Part shown: piece after piece, positions 1 to 6,524 of the stretch
Layout of the letters: each line of letters starts with the position of its first letter
Numbering within the stretch: the first letter of the stretch is position 1
Assembly (NCBI GenBank): GCA_022826125.1
Contig: JAJDVM010000152.1
Location: 1 to 33,371, forward strand
Length of the DNA stretch: 33,371 nt
Source of the DNA: Defluviicoccus sp.
Lineage (GTDB): Bacteria; Pseudomonadota; Alphaproteobacteria; MPNO01
Direction: 5' to 3'
Notes under the pieces: model-generated
Database searches by the model: none
Told to the model about the DNA's origin: nothing
Seen by the model: only the letters and a program-made list of their open reading frames with translations
Position numbers and translations under genes: made by a program

Positions 1-1
1 C

Positions 2-226
2 GCGATCGACACGATCCTGCCGCGGCACTTCGCGCAGACCGCCGCGAGGGAGGGCGTCCCCGCTCATGCGATCGACGAGATATGCGGGGAGCTGGCGGAA
101 GGGGCGGAACCGGCGATGGAAACGGTCCTCGCGTCGCTCCCCCGGGATTTCCCCGCCGACCTCGCCGATTCGATCGCCAGCGGCCTCCGGAGGCGCCTGA
201 GACCAATCGAACGCGCCCTCGCTTGA
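2..226 (+). CDS. HipA-family kinase toxin, C-terminal fragment cut by the window edge
   Basis: The frame is open from base 2 and gives 74 residues before TGA at 224-226. The pattern 'LPRHFAQTA', then a helical stretch ending 'LPRDFPADLADSIASGL' with a basic tail, resembles the C-terminal helical end of HipA-like Ser/Thr kinases, the toxin of HipBA toxin-antitoxin pairs that phosphorylates glutamyl-tRNA synthetase in E. coli. The kinase core and any hipB lie upstream, outside the window, so catalytic residues cannot be checked. A frame starting at base 82 overlaps it in another register but has arginine/proline-rich composition and no family pattern. The identification rests on a short C-terminal stretch only. 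Confidence 0.6.
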   Translation, partial: AIDTILPRHFAQTAAREGVPAHAIDEICGELAEGAEPAMETVLASLPRDFPADLADSIASGLRRRLRPIERALA

Positions 227-246
227 TCCGGTCGCGGCGGAAGACT

Positions 247-434
247 CCTCCCCCGCTCGCGGGGGAGGCCGGGTGGGGGACCGCGCCGGCGGAAGGCAAG
301 GCCCGGCGAAGGCCCGTCGACCGACCCGCCCTCCCCGGCCCCTCCCGCAAGCGGGAGGGGAGAAGGTATGGCGCGAGCGGCGCCGTGTGAATTCCCCTCT
401 CCCCCAGCGGGGGAGAGGGTCGGGGAGAGGGGGC
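247..434. repeat. Intergenic hairpin-rich GC repeat (REP-like), three palindromes
   Basis: The gap between the HipA-like gene and the first TRAP gene (227-546) holds no convincing gene. It contains three strong palindromes: 247-268 (CCTCCCCC / GGGGGAGG arms), 339-360 (CCCCTCCCGC / GCGGGAGGGG) and 395-419 (CCCTCTCCCCC / GGGGGAGAGGG), the last followed by a further GGGGAGAGGGGG run. Such CCCTCTCC-type palindromes are scattered between genes in many alphaproteobacterial genomes. They could stop transcription of the upstream gene, but no T-run follows, so a classical terminator is not shown. Confidence 0.65.
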
Positions 435-546
435 GAAGGCCGGCCGCACCGTGGCTCGCGAATACGGTCTCCCTGAACTGCCGTCTTTACAAGCCGCCAA
501 GGTCCTGATGTTCTTTCCGCATGCCGAACCCAAGGGAGAACGAACG

Positions 547-1593
547 ATGAAGAGACTCGGACTTGCCGCGGCCGCCGCCGCGGCGTTCGTGCTGCCGCTT
601 GCCGGCCTTGGCGGGGCAGCAGGGGCGGCGGACGTGACGCTTCGCATGCACACCTTCATCCCGCCGGTCGCGAACCCGTCCAAGACCTTCTTGATCCCGT
701 GGGCCAAGAAGGTCGGCGAGGCGTCGGGCGGCAAGCTCAAGGTGCAGCCGTTCTGGGCGATGCAGCTGGGCGGCAAGGCGCCCCAGCTGCTCGACCAGGC
801 GCGCGACGGGGTGGTGGACATCGTCTGGGCGCTGCCCGGGTTCACGCCGGGCCGGATGCCGAGGGTCGAGCCGTTCGAGCTGCCCTTCGTCCACAAGGAC
901 GCGCTCTCGACCACGCTTGCGCTGCAGGACTATCAGGCCAAGCACCTGACGGACACCGACCTCAAGGACTATCACCCGCTGCTGCTCCATGTGCACCAGG
1001 GCTTCCTGTTCCAGACCAAGAAGCCGATCCGCACGATGGCCGATCTCAAGGGGCTCAAGATCCGCGCCGCCTCGCGCGGCGGGGTGTGGCTCCTCGAGGC
1101 GCTGGGCGCGACCGGCATGGGAATGCCCCTGCCGCGCATCCCGCCCGCGCTGTCCAAGGGGGTGATCGACGGGGTGACGCTGCCCTACGAGATCGCGCCG
1201 GCGGTCAAGACGCCCGACCTGGTGAGCCACTTCTCGAAGCTGTCCGGCGACCAGCCCAGGCTCGGCACCAACATCTTCACCTTCCTGATGAACAAGGCGA
1301 GCTACAACAAGCTGCCCAAGGAGCTGAAGAAGGTCATCGACGACAATTCGGGCCGCAACATCGCCAAGGCGGCGGGCCAGAACTGGATCGATATCGAGGA
1401 GCCCGGCCTCAAGGTCGTGCAGTCGCGCAAGAAGAACAAGTTCTACACCATCTCGCCCGAGGAGACGGCCAGGATGAAGGCCGCCGCCAAGCCGGTGTTC
1501 GACCGCTGGTTCGCCGAGATGAAGAAGATCGGCGTCGACGGCCCGGCGCTGCTGGCGGACGCGCGCGCGCTGATCGACAAGTACTCGAAGTAG
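547..1593 (+). CDS. TRAP transporter substrate-binding protein (DctP family), system 1
   Basis: A 348-residue periplasmic solute receptor that delivers an organic acid to the DctQM permease encoded directly downstream. The N-terminus is a clear Sec signal peptide (MKR, a long Ala-rich core, cleavage near residue 27). The mature part begins with beta strand 'VTLRMHTFIPP' and has the DctP hallmark 'LKGLKIRAAS' with Arg173, the position that usually salt-bridges a ligand carboxylate. The ATG at 547 is chosen because AGGGAG sits 8 nt upstream and the signal peptide starts there; the frame is open back to 451 but that adds a meaningless leader. The stop is 18 nt before dctQ. The substrate is unknown; the dioxygenase gene that follows the permease suggests a carboxylate it can oxidise. 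Confidence 0.92.
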   Translation: MKRLGLAAAAAAAFVLPLAGLGGAAGAADVTLRMHTFIPPVANPSKTFLIPWAKKVGEASGGKLKVQPFWAMQLGGKAPQLLDQARDGVVDIVWALPGFTPGRMPRVEPFELPFVHKDALSTTLALQDYQAKHLTDTDLKDYHPLLLHVHQGFLFQTKKPIRTMADLKGLKIRAASRGGVWLLEALGATGMGMPLPRIPPALSKGVIDGVTLPYEIAPAVKTPDLVSHFSKLSGDQPRLGTNIFTFLMNKASYNKLPKELKKVIDDNSGRNIAKAAGQNWIDIEEPGLKVVQSRKKNKFYTISPEETARMKAAAKPVFDRWFAEMKKIGVDGPALLADARALIDKYSK

Positions 1594-1611
1594 GCGCCGC
1601 CGCCCGAGGCG

Positions 1612-2160
1612 ATGGCGGAGCCCGGTAACGGCTCGGGCCGGCCCACCGATCCGGTGGGCCGGCTGCTCTATGCGATCGCGCGCTGGCTGGCGATCCTGGG
1701 CGGCGCGATCCTCGCCGCGATGGCGCTCCTGACCACGGTGAGCATCGCCGGCCGGGCCGCCTTCTCCGCCCCGGTGCGCGGCGATTTCGAGCTCGTCGCG
1801 ATCGGCACCGGGATCGCCGTGTTCGCTTTCCTGCCGTGGTGCCAGCTCACCCGCGGCAACGTCCTCGTCGATTTCTTCATGGACAAGGCGCCGGTGCGTG
1901 CCAAGGCGGCGTGCGACGCCCTGGGCGGCATCCTCTACGTGCTGCTGGGCGCGCTGCTCACCTGGCGCATGGTCTATGGCGGGATCGACATGCGCCAGTA
2001 CGCCGAGCTCTCGCTCACGCTGAACTTCCCGCGCTGGACGACCTTCCCGGTTTCGGTGGTCCTGATGGCGTTCCTGATCGTGGTCACGGTCTATACCGTC
2101 CACCGCAGCTTCCGCGAGGTCCGCGCGGGCCGCTTCATCGACACCGGCGACGACGGCTGA
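1612..2160 (+). CDS. TRAP transporter small membrane subunit (DctQ family), system 1
   Basis: A 182-residue inner-membrane protein with four predicted membrane helices, the size and topology of DctQ. It pairs with DctM to form the Na+-driven permease. Visible family features are 'GR' at the end of helix 1 (residues 47-48), 'GDFE' at 57-60 and 'CQLTRGNVLVDFF' around 77-89. The ATG at 1612 lies 18 nt after dctP and the gene ends 4 nt before the GTG start of dctM, so the three genes are almost certainly one transcript. Confidence 0.88.
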   Translation: MAEPGNGSGRPTDPVGRLLYAIARWLAILGGAILAAMALLTTVSIAGRAAFSAPVRGDFELVAIGTGIAVFAFLPWCQLTRGNVLVDFFMDKAPVRAKAACDALGGILYVLLGALLTWRMVYGGIDMRQYAELSLTLNFPRWTTFPVSVVLMAFLIVVTVYTVHRSFREVRAGRFIDTGDDG

Positions 2161-2164
2161 CGCG

Positions 2165-3487
2165 GTGAGCGGGCTCGTCATCGGCGGGATCGGGTTCGCG
2201 GCGCTGCTGCTGCTGCTCGCGATCCGGATCCCGATCGGCGTCGCGATGCTGACCGTGGGCGTGGTGGGATACGTCTCGATCGCGGGATCGCCGGCGCTCT
2301 TGAGCTACCTCAAGACCGAGACCTACTGGCGGTTCACCAACGACGACCTCTCGGTGGTGCCGCTGTTCCTGCTGATGGGGCAGTTCGCCGCCAAGGCGGG
2401 GATCAGCCAGTCGCTGTTCCACGCCGCCAACGCGTGGCTCGGCCACCGGCGCGGCGGGATCGCGATGGCCGCGGTGGGCGGCTGCGCCGGCTTCGCCTCG
2501 ATCTCGGGCTCCTCGCTCGCCACCGCCGCGATCATGGGCCAGGTCGCGCTGCCCGAGCTGCGGCGCTACAACTACGCCGGATCGCTCGCCACCGGGGCGC
2601 TCGCCGCCGGCGGCACGCTCGGCATCCTGATCCCGCCCTCGATCGTGCTGATCATCTACGCGGTGATGGTCGAGGCCAACGTCGCCACGCTGTTCCAGGC
2701 CGCCTTCATCCCGGGCGTGCTGGCGGCGATCGGCTACATCCTCGCCATCGCCATCGTTGTCCGCGTCAACCCGGAGGCCGGGCCGGCGGGCGTCAAGGCG
2801 GCGGCGTCGGCGCAATGGGCCGCGCTGGTCGATATCTGGCCGGTGCTGGTGATCTTCCTCCTCGTGATGGGGGGGATCTATGTCGGGATCTTCACCCCCA
2901 CCGAGGCGGCGGCGGTGGGCGCCGTCGGCACCTTCCTGATCGCGGTCACCAAGGGGCGGATGCGCCTCGAAGGCACCATCGACGCGCTGCTCGGCACCGC
3001 GTCCACCACCGCGATGATCTTCCTGATCCTCCTGGGCGCGGCGGTGTTCAACGCCTTCCTCGGTTTCTCGCAGCTGCCGATCTTTGCCGCCGACTATTTC
3101 CAGAACTCGGGCCTCGCGCCGCTGGTCGTCCTCCTCGGCATGATCGTCCTCTACCTCGCGCTCGGCTTCGTGATGGACTCGCTCTCGATGATCCTGCTCA
3201 CGGTGCCGATCTTCTGGCCGATCGTCGCCGGGCTCGATTTCGGCCTCGGCCCGGAGGAGACCAAGCTCTGGTTCGGCATCATCACCCTGATCGTCGTCGA
3301 GGTCGGGCTGATCACCCCGCCGGTCGGTCTCAACGTGTTCGTCATCAACTCGATGGCGCGCGACGTGCCGATGATCGAGACCTTCAAGGGGGTGGTCCCG
3401 TTCCTCGCCTCGGACGCGGTCCGGGTGGTGCTGATCGTGGCCTTCCCGACGCTGACGCTCGTCATGCCGGCCCTCCTGGCCGACTGA
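2165..3487 (+). CDS. TRAP transporter large permease subunit (DctM family), system 1
   Basis: A 440-residue polytopic inner-membrane protein of about twelve helices, the ion-coupled channel subunit. The DctM signatures are complete: 'IPIGVAMLTVG' near the start, 'GGCAGFASISGSSLATAA', 'GTLGILIPPS', 'GGIYVGIFTPTEAAAVGA', and 'EVGLITPPVGLNVFVIN' near the end. It starts with GTG at 2165, 4 nt after the dctQ stop; the next frame choice would cut the first helix. It ends 44 nt before the dioxygenase gene, which likely belongs to the same operon. Confidence 0.95.
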   Translation: MSGLVIGGIGFAALLLLLAIRIPIGVAMLTVGVVGYVSIAGSPALLSYLKTETYWRFTNDDLSVVPLFLLMGQFAAKAGISQSLFHAANAWLGHRRGGIAMAAVGGCAGFASISGSSLATAAIMGQVALPELRRYNYAGSLATGALAAGGTLGILIPPSIVLIIYAVMVEANVATLFQAAFIPGVLAAIGYILAIAIVVRVNPEAGPAGVKAAASAQWAALVDIWPVLVIFLLVMGGIYVGIFTPTEAAAVGAVGTFLIAVTKGRMRLEGTIDALLGTASTTAMIFLILLGAAVFNAFLGFSQLPIFAADYFQNSGLAPLVVLLGMIVLYLALGFVMDSLSMILLTVPIFWPIVAGLDFGLGPEETKLWFGIITLIVVEVGLITPPVGLNVFVINSMARDVPMIETFKGVVPFLASDAVRVVLIVAFPTLTLVMPALLAD

Positions 3488-3531
3488 GCCGGTCTCGGAT
3501 AGGCTTCGGAGATTTTTACGGGGAGGCCGCG

Positions 3532-4491
3532 ATGGGCATTTCGTTCCGCCGGGTGGGCGCCAACCTCGCCGCGGAGGTCGAGGGGATCGACCTTGCCGCG
3601 CCGCTCCCGGACGCCGACCGCGACGCGATCCGGGACGGGCTCGCCGAGCACCAGCTGCTGATCTTCCGCGACCAGGTCATCTCCTCGGACCGGCTGATGG
3701 AATTCGGCCGCTCCTTCGGCGAGCTCTCGGTCCATCCCTTCGCGCCGCACGTCGAGGACACCCCGGCGCTGATCCGCTTCGAGAACGACGCCGAGACGCC
3801 GCCCTTCGGCACCGACGTCTGGCATTCCGACGAGACCTTCCGCGCCGCCCCGCCGATGGCGACCGCGCTCTGCGCCAAGGTGGTGCCCGAGGTCGGCGGC
3901 GATACCGTGTTCGCCTCGATGTCGACGGCCTATGAGGGGTTGAGCGAGCGGCTCAGGGCGCTGATCGACGGGCTCCAGGCGGTGCACGACATCAAGCCGT
4001 TCAAGGCGATCTTCGAGGACACGCCGGAGGACCGGAGCGAGCTGCAGAAATTCGAGGCGATCTACCCGCCGATGACCCACCCGGTGGTCCGCGTCCACCC
4101 GGTGACCGGGCGGCGGGTGCTGTTCGTCAACCCGCAATTCACCATCCGAATCAAGGACATGGACGAGCGCGAGAGCGCCTCGCTCCTGGACACGCTGTTC
4201 CACCAGGCGCTGATCCCGGAATACCAGTACCGGCTGCACTGGCGCCCGCACACGCTGGCGATGTGGGACAACCGCTCGGTCCAGCACTACGCGGTGCACG
4301 ATTACTGGCCGCAAGCGCGCATCATGGACCGGGTGACGATCAAGGGAACCCGCCCGGTCGGCCTCGAGGCGGCCGACCCGGCGACGGTGAAGCGGCCCAA
4401 GACGCTGATAACCGGCGCCGTCTCGCACGGCGCCCACAAGCCGCATCTGGTCGAGGACGACATCCGCGAGGACGCCCCGGCGGCGGAGTGA
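3532..4491 (+). CDS. TauD/TfdA-family Fe(II)- and 2-oxoglutarate-dependent dioxygenase
   Basis: A 319-residue cytoplasmic enzyme of the taurine/2,4-D dioxygenase family, which couples 2-oxoglutarate decarboxylation to substrate hydroxylation. The metal triad is visible: 'WHSDETF' gives His98 and Asp100, and 'DNRSVQHYAVHDY' gives His252; Arg263 or Arg267 in 'ARIMDRVTI' would bind the 2-oxoglutarate carboxylate. The length matches the family. ATG at 3532 is preceded by GGGGAGG; the frame runs open far upstream through dctM in a wrong register, which is only a GC-rich shadow. Placed after TRAP system 1, it probably acts on the imported compound or a product of it. TauD and TfdA subfamilies cannot be separated by eye, so the substrate is open. 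Confidence 0.92.
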   Translation: MGISFRRVGANLAAEVEGIDLAAPLPDADRDAIRDGLAEHQLLIFRDQVISSDRLMEFGRSFGELSVHPFAPHVEDTPALIRFENDAETPPFGTDVWHSDETFRAAPPMATALCAKVVPEVGGDTVFASMSTAYEGLSERLRALIDGLQAVHDIKPFKAIFEDTPEDRSELQKFEAIYPPMTHPVVRVHPVTGRRVLFVNPQFTIRIKDMDERESASLLDTLFHQALIPEYQYRLHWRPHTLAMWDNRSVQHYAVHDYWPQARIMDRVTIKGTRPVGLEAADPATVKRPKTLITGAVSHGAHKPHLVEDDIREDAPAAE

Positions 4492-4555
4492 CGGGGACCG
4501 TTAGGCGGGCACCATGTCGGGCGGCGTGGGCGTCCTCCGGCATCGCCCCATTCGT

Positions 4556-4594
4556 CGTCATGCCCGGACTTGTTCCATTGCTGTCCGGTTTAAC
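4556..4594. repeat. REP-like half-palindrome abutting a probable IS end
   Basis: CGTCATGCCCGGACTTGTTCC at 4556-4576 looks like one half of the common alphaproteobacterial CGTCATGG(C/T)CGG palindrome (a related intact copy is at 31516-31545). Its second half is replaced by 'CCATTGCTGTCCGGTTTAAC', directly beside the transposase remnant, so this may be the outer end of the former insertion sequence. The gap 4492-4589 otherwise holds nothing recognisable. Confidence 0.4.
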
Positions 4595-4916
4595 TTTTGG
4601 CGAACTTGATCCATTTGAAGAACAGCTCGATCTGCCAGCGCTGCTTGTAGAGCGCGGCGATGTCTTCGGCCGGCGCGTCGAGGTCGTTGGTCACCAGCTC
4701 GATCTCCCGGCCGGTGTCGATGCGCACGGTGACGATGCGCACCGGCTTGTCGAAGGGGTTCCTGCGGCTGGCCGCCAGGCGCTGCGACAGCCGCCCGATA
4801 CGGTCGGCCAGCACCGCCCCGTCCGGCGCCACCGCCCGGGTCTCGACGAGCGCCACCGGCGAGTTCTTCTTCAGCCGGGTGACGAAGCGGCAGCCCGCCG
4901 CGTCCAGCGCCGCCCA
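4590..4916 (-). pseudogene. IS4-family transposase remnant (C-terminal half)
   Basis: On the minus strand this stretch encodes the late catalytic part of an IS4-family DDE transposase: 'ALDAAGCRFVTRLKKNSPV' through 'ELVTNDLDAPAEDIAALY'. It ends with 'YKQRWQIELFFKWIK', which exactly fits the IS4 signature Y-x2-R-x3-E-x6-K. The N-terminal half, with the first catalytic Asp residues, is missing. The protein stops four residues after the signature Lys ('FAKS'), where intact relatives continue for a C-terminal domain. Both ends are therefore lost and the element cannot move itself. The left boundary fuses into a zinc-ribbon gene around 4911-4920. Confidence 0.75.
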
Positions 4917-5346
4917 GAAAGAACCCCTGGTCCTCGCTGTTCCGACGAACGATTGTCGGACGCCCGCAGCGCGGACATTTTCGCTTGCCCGCCGGCGGCT
5001 GGGGGTAGGGCGGCAGGGCGGCCGGCTTCGCCCCGTCTTCCGCACAGGGCATGCATACGTTGGTATCCAGCAACGCTTGCAGGCGCGGCAGGGGAATCGG
5101 GCAGCCGCACGCGCGGCACGGAGTAATCGCGGCAGGGTCGATCAGCGTTCGCCCGGCCACGTCTCCGATGCGGATTTCCCTGCTGCCGCAGCCCGAACAA
5201 CGCAGCCTTCCGTAGAGCTGTCCAACGGAGTTAATCGAGAGCGGTCGATCGAGCCGGGTTTCCAGCATTTCCGCGTCGATGGTCGCCCGCCGACCGCAAC
5301 CGGGACACTCCACCACGATACTCTCGAGCGCCTTCATGCGCGCCAT
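4917..5346 (-). pseudogene. Zinc-ribbon protein with DksA-type finger, 3' end lost
   Basis: About 143 codons of a multi-zinc-finger protein read from ATG 5346 (MARMKAL). Three metal sites are visible: Cys14-x2-Cys17 with Cys50-x2-Cys53; Cys77-x2-Cys80-x17-Cys98-x2-Cys101, which has exactly the spacing of the DksA/TraR finger; and Cys124-x2-Cys127 followed by 'RRNSEDQGFFLG', the first half of a topoisomerase-type C4 finger. The second Cys pair of that last finger is missing because the sequence passes into the transposase fragment. The role is unknown; DksA-type fingers often contact RNA polymerase and topoisomerase fingers bind single-stranded DNA. ATG 5337 is an equally possible start, and no clear ribosome site precedes either. 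Confidence 0.65.
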
Positions 5347-5731
5347 CCTGGAAGGAGTCCGCAGCGGCTGCAATCGTCTGCCAAGTTGCGCTCCCTGATC
5401 GGTGCTTCACGCGAGGTAACCGCACGATCGGCCCGCGATGCCGGAGTGGAGTCCTCCCGGGGCCGGCCGTGTCCCCGAACTCGTGGGCGAGCGCCCCGAT
5501 CCCGCCGCGGAGCGTGCGCACCTGATTGTCCAGCCATTCCGCAACGCGGTCCGCCGCCGGACCGACACGGTCTTCGGCTGCATCGAGAAACCGCCCCGGC
5601 AGTACCTCGATGCCCCCGGAAACCGAAGCCAGGAGCATGGCGGCCACCGTGGCGAACAGCATCGCCATCCCGACGACGCGCCTCCCGCCTTTATGGTGCA
5701 GCGCAGACGGCGGAGCAGAGTTCTCCCGCAT
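5231..5731 (-). CDS. Possible small single-pass membrane protein, unrecognised
   Basis: An open frame of 166 codons from ATG 5731. Residues 19-37 form a plausible membrane helix (VVGMAMLFATVAAMLLASV) after a short basic N-terminus, followed by an amphipathic stretch rich in Asp, Arg and Ala. I recognise no family. Against it, the last 115 nt overlap the zinc-ribbon reading frame, where the composition turns Arg/Gly-rich as in a shadow frame, so a real gene, if any, probably ended earlier and has been frameshifted. It lies between the decayed transposase patch and the catabolic block, consistent with a decaying region. Confidence 0.3.
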   Translation of the reverse strand: MRENSAPPSALHHKGGRRVVGMAMLFATVAAMLLASVSGGIEVLPGRFLDAAEDRVGPAADRVAEWLDNQVRTLRGGIGALAHEFGDTAGPGRTPLRHRGPIVRLPRVKHRSGSATWQTIAAAADSFQDGAHEGAREYRGGVSRLRSAGDHRRGNAGNPARSTALD

Positions 5732-5780
5732 CGCCTCGAGCCTGCCGCCCGTGCTGGGGATCACACCCGTCCCGGCCCGA

Positions 5781-6506
5781 TCAGCCGCGCAGGTCGGGCG
5801 CCGAGTTCACCGTCGCGTGCAGGTTGCGGGCGAAGTCCACCGCGCTCGCGATGTCCATCGAGAGCGCGGAGCGGGCGTACTCCTTGACGGCCAGGATCGC
5901 CGGGCGCGGCGCCTTCTCGAGGGCTTGGCACAGGTCCTCGAAGGCGTCTTCGAGGTTCCCGGGCGGAACCGCGTCGCTCACGATCCCGAAGGAGAGCGCC
6001 TTTTGAGCGTCGATCGCCATGGTCGAGTAGGTGAGATACATCAGCGCCTTACGCGGCACGCGGTCGACGAGCGACGACATCGCCATCGTGGGCATGATGT
6101 TGTGGCCCATCTCGGGGAGCTGGAAGGTCGCCGCCGTGCTCGCGAGCGTGATGTCGCAAAGGGACGCCAGCGCGCAGCCGAAACCCAGCGCGCGGCCCTG
6201 GACCACGCCGACAATCGGAACGGGGGAACGACGAAAGGCGCCGTAGCAGTCGAAGATCACCTGGTTCTGGGCACGGCGTTCATAGGCCGGAGGACGTTCG
6301 GTCGGACGGCTCCCCATGCCGGCACGCCCGGTGCAGAAGTCCTCGCCCGCCCCGCGCAGGACAATGAAATGGGACTCGCCCGCTCCCGCGATGGCGTTTT
6401 CGAGCGTGGCGGCCATTTCGTTGGTCACGGCGTTTCCCGCGTCCGGACGGTTGAGGACGATCTCCGTCGCGCGGCCGGAAGTCCGGACCAGGATTTCGTC
6501 GGACAT
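5781..6506 (-). CDS. Enoyl-CoA hydratase/isomerase (crotonase) family protein
   Basis: A 241-residue crotonase-fold protein acting on acyl-CoA thioesters. The oxyanion-hole segments are present: 'GAGEDFCTGRAG' (residues 52-63) and 'VQGRALGFGCALASLCD' (102-118). 'LPEMGHNIMP' supplies Glu132, equivalent to Glu164 of rat enoyl-CoA hydratase. The partner Glu144 position is Ala112 ('GFGCALA' instead of 'GGGCELA'), so simple enoyl-CoA hydration is less likely than isomerase, hydrolase or retro-Claisen chemistry. The start at 6506 has AGGGAG about 9 nt upstream and follows the molybdenum-hydroxylase stop by 18 nt, making it the last gene of the long minus-strand block. Confidence 0.88.
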   Translation of the reverse strand: MSDEILVRTSGRATEIVLNRPDAGNAVTNEMAATLENAIAGAGESHFIVLRGAGEDFCTGRAGMGSRPTERPPAYERRAQNQVIFDCYGAFRRSPVPIVGVVQGRALGFGCALASLCDITLASTAATFQLPEMGHNIMPTMAMSSLVDRVPRKALMYLTYSTMAIDAQKALSFGIVSDAVPPGNLEDAFEDLCQALEKAPRPAILAVKEYARSALSMDIASAVDFARNLHATVNSAPDLRG

Positions 6507-6524
6507 GATGCTGCTCCCTCTGTC

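Noticed and set aside
247..434. CRISPR-like repeats in the first intergenic gap
   Set aside because: The three palindromes differ in sequence and spacing and there are no equal-length spacers; they look like REP-type elements.
2434..3531. Long upstream extension of the TauD-like frame
   Set aside because: It overlaps dctM in another register and is Arg/Gly/Ala-rich; the family homology begins at ATG 3532 with a ribosome site.
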